Assembly (NCBI GenBank): GCA_009926135.1
Contig: RFPL01000001.1
Coordinates: 186,001 to 250,000, forward strand
Direction of reading: 5' to 3'
Source of the DNA: Sphingomonadaceae bacterium
GTDB lineage: Bacteria; Pseudomonadota; Alphaproteobacteria; Sphingomonadales; Sphingomonadaceae
Length of the DNA stretch: 64,000 nucleotides
The notes under the pieces were generated by a model, which was not told the DNA's origin, searched no databases, and worked only from the letters and a program-made list of their open reading frames with translations. A program made the position numbers and the translations under genes. Positions 25,246 to 34,154 of the stretch are shown piece by piece. How positions within the stretch are numbered: the first letter of the stretch is position 1; each line of letters begins with the position of its first letter.

Positions 25246-27003
25246 TCAGGAGCGGACCAGGCGCCCCGGGCGCGCGCCGGTGTCGGCATCGTTCTCGCGG
25301 ATCATCACGCCGTTGCAGAATGTGGCCTTGTAGCCGGTGACCGGCTGCATGATCCGCGTGCCGCCAGCGGGCAGATCGCGGAACGCAACGGGCGGGGCGA
25401 CGTTCAGCCGATCATAGTCGATCACGTTGATGTCTGCCCGTTTTCCGACCTGAAGTGCTCCGCGATCATGAAAGCCGTAAAGCGCGGCATTGCGGGCAGT
25501 CTGCTTGTGGACCAGGAATTCGATCGGGATCTTGTCCCCCTTTGCGCGGTCCCTGGTCCAGTAGCTGAGCTGCGTGGTCGGCATCGTCGCATCACAGATC
25601 AGCGTCACGTGCGCACCCGCGTCGCTCAGTCCGGTCACGCTGGCCGGGTGCTGCAGCATCTCGCCGATCACGGCGAGGCTGTCCGGCAGGTTCTTGCGGC
25701 TGAACGAGGCAAAGTGGGTGCCGTCGCCGGCGACAGTGAAGTCATAGAGATAGTCGAGCGGCTCGCGTCCGGCCTGGCTGGCAAGATAGCCGATCGAGCA
25801 CTCGGGGCCGGCCTCAAGGTTGATCGGGTTGGCAATCGGGTAAAGGATCGCGGCATTGGCGCGGAACAGGCCCGAGACGTGTTCCATCGATCCGGGTGCT
25901 TCGTGCGGGATCGGCTTTTCCGACATGATCGCAGCCTTGACCTCGGGGAGGCGCATGGCCGCCGCCCGTTCCTTGACGGGCAATGACGCCATCTTCTCGA
26001 GGTAGGTCGGCGTGCGCATGAAGGCGTGATAGGAACTGAGGCCGTGGAGATAGCCGATGATCCGCGAGGGCACTTGCGGGTAGAGCTGCGCCCCTTCGCC
26101 GTTCGCGGCCGCAGACCATGCCAGGATGTCGCGCCACAGCTCGGGATAATAGTCGCGCGTCTCCACCAGGGTGAAGGTAAGCGGCCGGCCGCTGACTTCG
26201 GAACACTTGCGCAGTAGCTCGAACTCGTCTTGCGGGGTGTTGCGCTCCCCGCCAAGGGCGGCCAGCTCGCCCACCGCGCCGGCCGGAATGGCTTCGATCA
26301 CGCCCTTGCCAAGCTTCCGGAAGCGGCGGGAAATCTCCAGCAGTTCCTCTTCTGCCGCGAAGGTGCCTGGTACCGGTTCGCCCCACAGCGCCCGGTGGCC
26401 GATGGTGCGCGAGGTTGAAAAGCCGACTGCCCCGGCCGCGACAGCTTCTTCAACGAGATCGGCAATCCGGGCGATTTCTTCGGCGGTCGCGTCCTGGTTG
26501 GTCCGGCCGCGCTCGCCCATCGCGAAATAGCGTACGGCCCCGTGGGCAATCTGGGCGGCAACGTCGATCGCGTAATTACGGGATGCGATGTAGTCGAGGT
26601 ATTCGGCAAAGCTCTCCCACCGGCCCCATTCGATCCCTTCGTAAAGCGCCGTGCCGGGGATGTCCTCCACCCCCTCCATCAGTTCGATCAGGGCCTGTTC
26701 CTGACCCGGCCTGACCGGAGCAAAACCCACTCCGCAATTGCCCATGACGACCGTTGTGGTGCCATTGTGCGAAGATGGCGCCAGTTCGCTATCCCAGCTG
26801 ATCTGCCCGTCATAATGGGTGTGCACGTCGATCCATCCGGGGGTGACGATCGCCCCCTCGGCATCGATTTCGCGGTGCGCCGCGCCTGCTATCGACGGAC
26901 CGATTTCGCGGATGATCCCGTCCTGGAAAGCAACGTCGCCGATATAGGGCTGTCCGCCGAGCCCGTCATAGATCTTACCCTGGCGAATGATCGTATCGTA
27001 CAT
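25246..27003 (-). CDS. N-acyl-D-amino-acid deacylase-like amidohydrolase
   Basis: 585-aa member of the amidohydrolase superfamily, D-aminoacylase branch (amidohydrolase 3). The metal motif is GWIDVHTHYDGQISWD (HxH) after the typical N-terminal GKIYDGLGG. Further features are VMGNCGVGFAPVRPG, LSDAGAHVTLICD and the C-terminal GYKATFCNGVMI. Many sphingomonad paralogues lie in catabolic clusters with uncertain substrates, so it need not act on D-amino acids. It is the last gene of the minus-strand cluster starting at 32476. Confidence 0.85.
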   Translation of the reverse strand: MYDTIIRQGKIYDGLGGQPYIGDVAFQDGIIREIGPSIAGAAHREIDAEGAIVTPGWIDVHTHYDGQISWDSELAPSSHNGTTTVVMGNCGVGFAPVRPGQEQALIELMEGVEDIPGTALYEGIEWGRWESFAEYLDYIASRNYAIDVAAQIAHGAVRYFAMGERGRTNQDATAEEIARIADLVEEAVAAGAVGFSTSRTIGHRALWGEPVPGTFAAEEELLEISRRFRKLGKGVIEAIPAGAVGELAALGGERNTPQDEFELLRKCSEVSGRPLTFTLVETRDYYPELWRDILAWSAAANGEGAQLYPQVPSRIIGYLHGLSSYHAFMRTPTYLEKMASLPVKERAAAMRLPEVKAAIMSEKPIPHEAPGSMEHVSGLFRANAAILYPIANPINLEAGPECSIGYLASQAGREPLDYLYDFTVAGDGTHFASFSRKNLPDSLAVIGEMLQHPASVTGLSDAGAHVTLICDATMPTTQLSYWTRDRAKGDKIPIEFLVHKQTARNAALYGFHDRGALQVGKRADINVIDYDRLNVAPPVAFRDLPAGGTRIMQPVTGYKATFCNGVMIRENDADTGARPGRLVRS

Positions 27004-27039
27004 CGTGAACTGGCCTTGCCGAAGAGAGGACCGCCGAAA

Positions 27040-28446
27040 TCAGCCGCGCGCGAGGTAGACGGTCTGGGGCTGCATGTATTCAAGCAGGCCCTCCATCCCG
27101 TTCTCGACGCCGAGGCCGCTATGCTTGTGCCCGCCAAACGGGGCATCGGGCCGCAGGATCAGGTTCTGGTTGATCCAGACCGTGCCGGTCTCGATCTGCC
27201 GCGCGATTTCCAGCGCCTTGGCGGTATCCTTGGACCAGACCGCGCCGGCCAACCCGTATTCGCTGTCATTGGCGCGGTCGATCACCTCCTCCACTGCGTC
27301 GAATTTCAACATCGGCAGGATCGGTCCGAAGGCTTCTTCCTGCACCACGCGCGAATTCTCTGGGGGATTGTCGACAATCGTCACCGGCACGAAATAACCA
27401 CCGTTGTCGGGGACATCGCTGCCGGTGAGCAGGGTCAGCCCGGTCTTCCGCGCATCGTCCAGCAGGTCCATCACCCGCTCAAACTGGCGCTGGTTCTGGA
27501 TCGGCCCAAGGACAGTGCCCTGTTCGGATCCGTCACCGACCTTGGTTTGCCGGGCGATGGCCACCAGCCGGTCGCGCAGGGCATCGTAGATCGAATGGTG
27601 GACGTAGAGGCGCTTTGTGGCGACGCAGATCTGTGCCGTGTTGTAAAAGGCCCCGAAGAAGATCTTCTGCGCGACCTCGTCCAGATCGACATCGGGCAGG
27701 ACGATAGCCGCGTCATTGCCGCCCAGTTCCAGCGTGACCCGCTTGAGGTCCCTGGCCGCCGATTCCATCACCTTCTTGCCAGTCGCCGAGGATCCGGTGA
27801 ACGAAATCTTGGCGAAGCCGGGGTGCGAAGTCATCATCGGGCCCAGCTCGTCGCCGCCCGAGATCACGTTGAACACGCCTGGCGGGAAAACCCCGCGGAA
27901 CAGCTCGCCGATGCGCAGCGTGCAGAGTGGCGTGAAGGGCGAGGGCTTCAGTACCACGGTATTCCCGGCGATCAGCGCGGGTGCGACCTTCCACATCGCC
28001 AGGTTGACCGGGAAGTTCCACGGCGCGATCGCGCAGATTACGCCCAGCGGGACATAGCGCGTTTCGACGAACTGCTTGTCGGAATCCTCGATCACCTCGA
28101 CCGGCGGGGTCATCTCGGCAACGGCGTGCATCCACTTGCCCGCACCATCGATTTCCATGAACGCAGCATCGACCGGGCGGCCCTGCTCCTGCGTGAACAG
28201 CCGGCTCAGCTCCGCCGCATGTTCGATCAGGATATCACCGGCCTTGCGGACCAGCGCCTGGCGCTGCTCGATCGGGGTGTTCTTCCAGCTTTTGAACGCC
28301 CGCTTCGCGCTGTCGACTGCCGCGTCCAGCTGCTCCTGCGAACAGTCCGGCGCAGCAGCGAAGACCGCGCCTGTGGCGGGATTGGTCACGGGAATGGTCT
28401 TGCTGGCCGGCACGCTCTTGCCGTCAATCGTCATCTCGAAGGTCAC
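27040..28446 (-). CDS. Aldehyde dehydrogenase family protein
   Basis: 468-aa NAD(P)+-dependent dehydrogenase. Motifs: APWNFPVNLAMWKVAPAL (cofactor-binding region), FTGSSATGKKVM, VTLELGGNDAAIVL (general-base Glu) and TAQICVATKRLYVH (catalytic Cys). The sequence fits the succinate-semialdehyde/aliphatic aldehyde group, but the substrate cannot be assigned. It lies 36 bp upstream of the aminoacylase-like gene and 181 bp downstream of the flavin monooxygenase, so it may have its own promoter. Confidence 0.93.
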   Translation of the reverse strand: MTFEMTIDGKSVPASKTIPVTNPATGAVFAAAPDCSQEQLDAAVDSAKRAFKSWKNTPIEQRQALVRKAGDILIEHAAELSRLFTQEQGRPVDAAFMEIDGAGKWMHAVAEMTPPVEVIEDSDKQFVETRYVPLGVICAIAPWNFPVNLAMWKVAPALIAGNTVVLKPSPFTPLCTLRIGELFRGVFPPGVFNVISGGDELGPMMTSHPGFAKISFTGSSATGKKVMESAARDLKRVTLELGGNDAAIVLPDVDLDEVAQKIFFGAFYNTAQICVATKRLYVHHSIYDALRDRLVAIARQTKVGDGSEQGTVLGPIQNQRQFERVMDLLDDARKTGLTLLTGSDVPDNGGYFVPVTIVDNPPENSRVVQEEAFGPILPMLKFDAVEEVIDRANDSEYGLAGAVWSKDTAKALEIARQIETGTVWINQNLILRPDAPFGGHKHSGLGVENGMEGLLEYMQPQTVYLARG

Positions 28447-28627
28447 GTGTCAGCACTCTCTGATGTCAGTAGCGGGGTCGGTTGCCTGGCCCGATGGATA
28501 GCGCAACGCCGGGCAACCCCAATTGGCCCTTTTGACAGCAGCCGTTCGGAATTCCCTGCGCAGGTGCCATGCATTCGGCCGAGCCGGCAAGGGACCCGGG
28601 GCCGGGGTGCGCCACCCGCGGTACTGG

Positions 28628-30349
28628 CTAACTGTCGACCAGCCCTTCGAGCCGCGCCTTCAGCTGAAGTCCCAGCAGGCGGCTGTAGAAGCGCACTTGG
28701 GCCAGATTGCCGCCCATGAACCACAGCCCGTCCTGCGCGGTCGGCTTCCACATGTTGCGCAGTTCGCCTTCCCACGGGCCGGGATCGCCCCGGAAGCCCG
28801 AGCCATAGCCCCAGCAGCGCCCGATCCGGCCAGCAACGTCCGCGCCGATCAGCCGCGTGACCCACTCCTCCATCGCCCCGAAACCGGTGGCATAGACGAT
28901 CAGATCGGCGGGGATGTGTTCGCCATCGGCCAGTTCGACGCCGTCTTCCACAATCCGGGCCACTTCGATCCCCGAGCGCAGGGCGATCCGGCCATCGGCG
29001 ATCATTTCCGATGCGCCGACATCGATGTAGTAGCCCGAGCCGGAGCGCAGGTACTTGCCGGCGATGCCGGCGCCGTCCTCGGCAAAGTCCAGCTTGAAGC
29101 CAGCCTGTTCAAGCCGGTTGTAGAACGGCGCTTCAACCTCGCGGATCCTGGCCCAGGCCTGGCGGCTGCCGATCTCCTGCAAGCGGATCGGGACCGAGGC
29201 AGAGATCAGATCCGCGCGTTCGGTCGTGATGCCGGCATCCACCGCCGCTTGCGAATAGATCGGCTTCAACATCACGTCCGTCATGGTCGACTGGCGGATG
29301 ATGTGGGTGGAAGAGCGCTGGATCATCACCGGGAACGCGCCGTGCTCCACCAGGTCTGCGCAAATGTCATGGGCGCTGTTGTTGGCCCCGATCACCACCA
29401 CGCGCTTGCCCGCCAGCCGCTCACCGCCGGGGTGCGCGCTGGAATGGTACTGCGGCCCGCGGAAAGTTTCGGCACCCGGAATTTCGGGAACCCGCGGGAA
29501 GCCGGCATTGCCCAGCGCCATGACGACATGAGCCGCCCGCAGTTCCAACTCCTCCCCATTGCGCACCACCGTTGCCGTCCAGCCATCGCCAGCCGGGCGC
29601 GCCGAAACCAGTTCGGTGTCGGTCCAGACATCCAGTTCCATCGCCGCAGCATAAAGCTCCAGCCATTCCGCCATCTTGTCCTTCGGGGTATAGACCGGCC
29701 AGTGATCGGGGAAGGGAAGGTACGGCATGTGATCGTACCAGACCGGATCGTGCAAGGTCAGCGACTTGTAGCGCGAGCGCCACTGATCGCCGACACGGGG
29801 ATGCTTGTCGATCAGCAGGTGCGGCACGCCCAGCAGCCGCAACGTCGCCCCTAGCGCCAGGCCGGCCTGGCCGGCCCCGACGATCAGGACGAAGGGCTGC
29901 TGGCTGACGCCCATTGCCGCTCGCTCGGCCAGGCGCAGATCCTGCCAGTTCTGGCCCTGGCCATCCGGCACGATCCCGCTGGCGCGGCGAGCGCGCAGGG
30001 GAAATTCGTGACCTTTCAGTTCGCCCAGCATGGTGAACAGGCTGAGCGCCTTGCCGTCAACCAGGCGGACATAGCCTTGTGCGGTTCCGTGCGCCGTTTC
30101 GAAGGCGATGAAGCCTTCGCTGGCGCCGGTTGCTGCCTCGGTGGTCCAGTTCGACGAAGCGCTTGGCGCGGCGCGGCGCGCCGCGAAGTTGGCAATGGCG
30201 GCCTGCCCTTCGTGAGTGGCCAGCGTCCAGTCGAAGGCCAGGAAATCCCGCCAGAACCCTGTCTCTAGGAACAGCCCGGCGATTTCCGCCGGCTGGTTGC
30301 GGCCCAGTGCCTGTTCCAGGCTGGCCAGCCATGTTGCAACGTCCGTCAC
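28628..30349 (-). CDS. Flavin-containing monooxygenase with N-terminal NTF2-like domain
   Basis: 573-aa protein. Residues 1-150 look like an NTF2/SnoaL-type domain (FLETGFWRDFLAFDW and following). The monooxygenase part starts at about 150 with the FAD motif VIVGAGQAGLALGATL. The NADPH-binding motif VVVIGANNSAHDICADL is downstream, followed by VIYATGFGAMEEW-like sequence. The organisation matches large FAD/NADPH monooxygenases related to YUCCA and Baeyer-Villiger enzymes. Such enzymes add one O atom from O2. The substrate is unknown; the clustered SDR, ALDH and amidohydrolase suggest a catabolic route. Confidence 0.88.
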   Translation of the reverse strand: MTDVATWLASLEQALGRNQPAEIAGLFLETGFWRDFLAFDWTLATHEGQAAIANFAARRAAPSASSNWTTEAATGASEGFIAFETAHGTAQGYVRLVDGKALSLFTMLGELKGHEFPLRARRASGIVPDGQGQNWQDLRLAERAAMGVSQQPFVLIVGAGQAGLALGATLRLLGVPHLLIDKHPRVGDQWRSRYKSLTLHDPVWYDHMPYLPFPDHWPVYTPKDKMAEWLELYAAAMELDVWTDTELVSARPAGDGWTATVVRNGEELELRAAHVVMALGNAGFPRVPEIPGAETFRGPQYHSSAHPGGERLAGKRVVVIGANNSAHDICADLVEHGAFPVMIQRSSTHIIRQSTMTDVMLKPIYSQAAVDAGITTERADLISASVPIRLQEIGSRQAWARIREVEAPFYNRLEQAGFKLDFAEDGAGIAGKYLRSGSGYYIDVGASEMIADGRIALRSGIEVARIVEDGVELADGEHIPADLIVYATGFGAMEEWVTRLIGADVAGRIGRCWGYGSGFRGDPGPWEGELRNMWKPTAQDGLWFMGGNLAQVRFYSRLLGLQLKARLEGLVDS

Positions 30350-30436
30350 GATCCCTCCTGCTTGGTCTGGCGCTTACCTCTTCGGAAATCCGGAAGGCAC
30401 TGTCAAAACAGGTGCGGCCGCCCGCTTTAGCGCAGG

Positions 30437-31231
30437 TCAGACCGCCGCAGCCGCCAGCCAGCGGCGGGTCGCCGTTGCCACTGCCCGGGCGCGTTCGCCC
30501 AGGTCGTGATAGCTATCGCGCAACCGCCTGGATCGAAGTTCGATGCTGAGCGGGATGGCGGACGGCAAGGCTCGGTAAAGCGCGCCCAGCGGCAGGCCGC
30601 CTTCGCCGCATTGTTCGCGCAGGTCGATGGCGTCAGTGATGATTGCATTGAGATCGGCGGGGTCCGGCCGCGCCGCCGGGGCATCGCAGAACTGCGCATA
30701 GGGCAGCAGGTCGGGCGCGACGGCGGCGATTGCGTCGATCGAGCTGCCTGAGCGGTCGACATGGATCGGGTCGATCAGCAGGGCCCGCAGTGGGTGCGTC
30801 ATGGCCTCCAGCACCGCCAGCGCCATGGTCAGGTCCTTGACCTCGGTAAAGATCCCGAACTCCAGCGCGACCCGCATTTGCGCGCCTTCCGCATGTTCGC
30901 ACAGCGCGGTCAGGCGGGCTGCGGTCGCGCCCATGTCCGGATCAGAGGAGACGCAGAGCACGTGCTTCGCGCCCAGCTCTGCGCCAATGTCGATGCAGGC
31001 CTTGTGCGCCGCCAGGTCATCGCCGGGCTTGATCCAGATCACCTCGACATCGAGCAGCTCCAGGCCCGTATCGGCCAGTGCGGCGCGGGTGTCCCGCAAG
31101 GTCGCGGCGGTCCACTTGTCGGGCTCGACCCACAGCCCGGTGGCGTCGAAGCCCCCATAGGCTGCGGCCCGGATTGTCTCGATCGGACCGGCATCCGGAA
31201 CGATCCCGGCCGCGAATGAAATCCGGTTCAT
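30437..31231 (-). CDS. Sugar phosphate isomerase/epimerase-like TIM-barrel protein
   Basis: 264-aa protein of the xylose isomerase-like/AP endonuclease 2 superfamily. The start [20 protein letters not shown] and the pattern of barrel strands ([49 protein letters not shown]) support the family. The acidic and His residues at strand ends could bind a divalent metal. The ATG overlaps the upstream SDR stop as ATGA. Homologues appear in aromatic and terpenoid catabolic clusters; the reaction is unknown. Confidence 0.8.
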   Translation of the reverse strand: MNRISFAAGIVPDAGPIETIRAAAYGGFDATGLWVEPDKWTAATLRDTRAALADTGLELLDVEVIWIKPGDDLAAHKACIDIGAELGAKHVLCVSSDPDMGATAARLTALCEHAEGAQMRVALEFGIFTEVKDLTMALAVLEAMTHPLRALLIDPIHVDRSGSSIDAIAAVAPDLLPYAQFCDAPAARPDPADLNAIITDAIDLREQCGEGGLPLGALYRALPSAIPLSIELRSRRLRDSYHDLGERARAVATATRRWLAAAAV

Positions 31232-31974
31232 ATGGAGCTGCCGCCATCGACGCGGAATTCAGCTCCGGTGGTGAACCCGGCCTCGTCCGAAGCGAGGTAC
31301 ACCGCCATGGCCGCGATCTCTTCGGGCTTGCCGATCCGGCCGATCGGATGGGTCGCCACCCAGCCGGCGTAGACTTCGTCGGGATTGGGAACCTGGGCCA
31401 GCACCTTGTCGAGGATCGGAGTATGGATCACCCCCGGATGGATCGAATTGCAGCGGATGCCATAGCCGCTGGTTGCGCAGTGCATCGCCACCGATTTGGT
31501 CAGCAGCGTGACTGCCGCCTTGGCCGCATTGTAAGCGGCGAGGCTGCCATTGGCGCGAATCCCGGCGAGCGAGGACATGTTGATGATCGATCCGCCGCGC
31601 CCAGCGGCCTTCATGTTGGCGACCGCATATTTGCAGCCAAGGAACACGCCGACAACGTCGATGTCTAGTTCGTGCTTGAACTGGTCCAGCGTCAGGTCCT
31701 CGATCGAGCCGTAAGTGGTGATCCCGGCATTGTTGATCAGCACGTCGATCGCGGCGCTACCGGCCAGCGTGCGCTGCCAATCGCCCTCGCGGGTCACGTC
31801 AAGCTGTGCGAAGCTGGCCTGCTGGCCCAGCTCGGCGGCAAGCGCCTGACCATTCTCCGCGTCGATATCGCCAATGATGACTGTGGCGCCCTCGGCCACG
31901 AACCGCCGGACCATCGCATTGCCCAGGCCGGATGCCCCCCCGGTGATCAGTGCCAGCTTGCCTTCCAGTCGCAT
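31228..31974 (-). CDS. Short-chain dehydrogenase/reductase
   Basis: 248-aa classical SDR. Cofactor motif [15 protein letters not shown], then NNAG in [12 protein letters not shown], the active-site Ser in [13 protein letters not shown] and YxxxK in [13 protein letters not shown]. The C-terminus FRVDGGSSI is standard. An Asp after beta-2 (IIGDIDAEN) suggests NAD(H) preference. AAGGAG is 6 nt upstream of the ATG at 31974; the ATG at 31980 abuts the Shine-Dalgarno and is less likely. Confidence 0.92.
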   Translation of the reverse strand: MRLEGKLALITGGASGLGNAMVRRFVAEGATVIIGDIDAENGQALAAELGQQASFAQLDVTREGDWQRTLAGSAAIDVLINNAGITTYGSIEDLTLDQFKHELDIDVVGVFLGCKYAVANMKAAGRGGSIINMSSLAGIRANGSLAAYNAAKAAVTLLTKSVAMHCATSGYGIRCNSIHPGVIHTPILDKVLAQVPNPDEVYAGWVATHPIGRIGKPEEIAAMAVYLASDEAGFTTGAEFRVDGGSSI

Positions 31975-31990
31975 CGTCATCTCCTTGTCC

Positions 31991-32476
31991 TCACTTGATC
32001 CAGCCGTGCGATGGATCGGCCTCGCGCCGGCCACCGCGCGGATAGGCGGACAGGTCCATGCTGCGCGTCGCAGGGCTGTCGGAATCGATTACCACTTCGC
32101 GCCGCACGATCTTCCACTCCCCGCCACGGCACGCGAACCGGTCGAGGTAGCGTCCGGTCATGAAGGCGCGGCCACCATCGTCCTGTGCATGAAAGGCGAT
32201 GAAGTAGGCCTCGACATTGGCTTCCTCGCCCTGCCGGTCGATCAGCACGTTGGTCACATGGTGGCCGCTGTTCTCGGGCGCCTTGTCCATCAGCGGGACA
32301 AGGTGTTCTGCAAATTCGCGGCCGGTACCATGAAAGGCACCATGGTTCTCATCGGCATCATCGTGATAGGCGCTGGCGATCATCGCCGCATCGCCCCGGT
32401 CGACTCCGCGGCAATAGCGATATAGCGCGCGGCGGATGCCGAGTTCGGCAGCAAGGTCTGCCAGATCCATCGTCAT
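31991..32476 (-). CDS. SnoaL/NTF2-like protein
   Basis: 161-aa SnoaL_4-type cone-shaped protein: LAAELGIRRALYRYCRGVDR, DAAMIASAYHDDADENHG, HHVTNVLID and GRYLDRFACRGGEWKIVRRE. Family members include small dehydratases and ring-hydroxylating dioxygenase beta-like subunits. The Asp and His residues could be catalytic but cannot be assigned. It is the first gene of the minus-strand cluster and diverges from the isovaleryl-CoA dehydrogenase gene. Confidence 0.85.
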   Translation of the reverse strand: MTMDLADLAAELGIRRALYRYCRGVDRGDAAMIASAYHDDADENHGAFHGTGREFAEHLVPLMDKAPENSGHHVTNVLIDRQGEEANVEAYFIAFHAQDDGGRAFMTGRYLDRFACRGGEWKIVRREVVIDSDSPATRSMDLSAYPRGGRREADPSHGWIK

Positions 32477-32637
32477 GGGATTGAACCTCGTGGGTCAGCG
32501 TTGACGGCGGCGATGAACCTATGGCCCGCCCCGGGGGATCGCACCTGCCGAAAATGGTTGCCGCGCCATTTGATTTCAGCCGCAACCTGTTTGCGATAGC
32601 GCCGCAGCTTGCTATGCGCCGCAGGTAAGGAGAGACC

Positions 32638-33804
32638 ATGCGCGCCACCCCCGATTTCGATTTCGCCCTGACCGAAAGCGCCCAGATGATCCGCGAGGTT
32701 ACGGCGCGGTTCGCTGATGAGCAGATCGCCCCGCTGGCCGCCAGGGCCGATGCGGAGGACTGGTTCCCGCGCGCTGAGCTGTGGCCGGCGATGGGCGAGC
32801 TCGGCCTGCACGGGATCACGGTGGAAGAGGAATGGGGTGGCCTCGGTCTCGGCTATCTCGATCACGTGATCGCGGTCGAGGAAGTGTCGCGGGCCAGCGC
32901 CTCGATCGGCCTGTCCTACGGCGCGCACTCCAACCTCTGCGTCAACCAGATCCGCCGCTGGGGGACCGACGAACAGAGGGCGAAGTACCTGCCCGGACTG
33001 ATCTCGGGCGAGCATGTCGGATCGCTTGCGATGTCCGAAGCCGGAGCCGGCTCCGACGTTGTGTCGATGAAATTGAAGGCCGATGCCGTGCAGGGCGGCT
33101 ACGTGCTCAACGGCACCAAGTTCTGGATCACCAACGCCACTTATGCCGATACGCTGGTGGTCTATGCCAAGTCCGCGCCCGATGCGGGCAGCCGCGGCAT
33201 CACCGCCTTCCTGATCGAAAAGGACGATGAAGGTTTCTCGATCGGCCAGAAGATCGACAAGATGGGGATGCGCGGCAGCCCCACGGCCGAGCTGGTGTTC
33301 AACGATTGCTTCGTGCCGGAAGACCGGATCATGGGCCCGCTCCACGGCGGCGTCGGCGTGCTGATGAGCGGGCTGGATTACGAGCGCGTGGTCCTCGCCG
33401 GATTACAGCTGGGCATCATGCAGGCCTGCCTCGATACGGTCATCCCCTACCTGCGTGAGCGCAAGCAGTTCGGCAAGCCGATCGGCGCGTTTCAGCTGAT
33501 GCAGGCCAAGGTCGCGGACATGTACGTCGCGCTGCAATCGGCGCGCGCCTATACCTATGCCGTCGCGAAAAGTTGCGATGCCGGGCAGACCACCCGCTTC
33601 GACGCGGCCGGCGCGATCCTGCTGGCCAGCGAGAATGCCTTCAAGGTTGCGGGCGAAGCGGTCCAGGCACTGGGCGGGGCCGGCTATACCAAGGACTGGC
33701 CGGTTGAGCGGTACTTGCGCGATGCCAAGCTGCTCGACATCGGGGCCGGGACAAACGAGATCCGCCGGATGCTGATCGGCCGCGAACTGATCGGGGCGGC
33801 GTGA
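32638..33804 (+). CDS. liuA: Isovaleryl-CoA dehydrogenase
   Basis: 388-aa FAD-dependent acyl-CoA dehydrogenase oxidising isovaleryl-CoA to 3-methylcrotonyl-CoA in leucine breakdown. Acyl-CoA dehydrogenase signatures (MSEAGAGSDVVSM and AGGAGYTKDWPVERYLRDAK in part) are present. The assignment to isovaleryl-CoA rests on the catalytic Glu being in SGLDYERVVLAG, the alternative position used by this subfamily, while the usual loop reads DIGAGTNEIRRM without Glu. The methylcrotonyl-CoA carboxylase genes downstream confirm the pathway. AAGGAGA precedes the ATG. Confidence 0.95.
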   Translation: MRATPDFDFALTESAQMIREVTARFADEQIAPLAARADAEDWFPRAELWPAMGELGLHGITVEEEWGGLGLGYLDHVIAVEEVSRASASIGLSYGAHSNLCVNQIRRWGTDEQRAKYLPGLISGEHVGSLAMSEAGAGSDVVSMKLKADAVQGGYVLNGTKFWITNATYADTLVVYAKSAPDAGSRGITAFLIEKDDEGFSIGQKIDKMGMRGSPTAELVFNDCFVPEDRIMGPLHGGVGVLMSGLDYERVVLAGLQLGIMQACLDTVIPYLRERKQFGKPIGAFQLMQAKVADMYVALQSARAYTYAVAKSCDAGQTTRFDAAGAILLASENAFKVAGEAVQALGGAGYTKDWPVERYLRDAKLLDIGAGTNEIRRMLIGRELIGAA

Positions 33805-34154
33805 TGATCTGGCTGACCCTGAGTGCGATCGCCATGGCCGGTACTGCGGTCATCCATTCGGTAGCGGGTGAGCGGCGTCTGCTCGGCCCGGCGCTAGCTT
33901 CGCGAACAGGTGTCTTTGCCCGGCCGCAAGCGCGGGGCGTGTTTCGCGGGGCCTGGCACTTGACCAGCCTGTTCATGGCGCTGACCGCAGCGGTCATGGT
34001 CTGGCCGCAGACCGCCTGGGACCTCAAGGCTCTGGTTGCTGCAGTCTGGCTCGCTATCGGCCTCTATTCGCTGGTCTCGACGCGGGGCAGGCACGTGGGG
34101 TGGCCCAGCCTGATCTTTGCAGGTGTAACCGGTCTGATCGGGAGCCTGTCATGA
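33804..34154 (+). CDS. Small integral membrane protein within the liu operon
   Basis: 116-aa hydrophobic protein with about three to four membrane helices ([66 protein letters not shown]). I recognise no function. It is translationally coupled on both sides: its start (ATG 33804, or GTG 33801) overlaps the isovaleryl-CoA dehydrogenase stop, and its TGA overlaps the carboxylase beta-subunit ATG. That suggests co-expression with leucine catabolism. Confidence 0.7.
   Translation: MIWLTLSAIAMAGTAVIHSVAGERRLLGPALASRTGVFARPQARGVFRGAWHLTSLFMALTAAVMVWPQTAWDLKALVAAVWLAIGLYSLVSTRGRHVGWPSLIFAGVTGLIGSLS

Noticed and set aside
26542..28719. 725-aa plus-strand open frame antisense to the deacylase and aldehyde dehydrogenase
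   Set aside because: Both minus-strand genes have complete catalytic motifs. The plus-strand translation has none.
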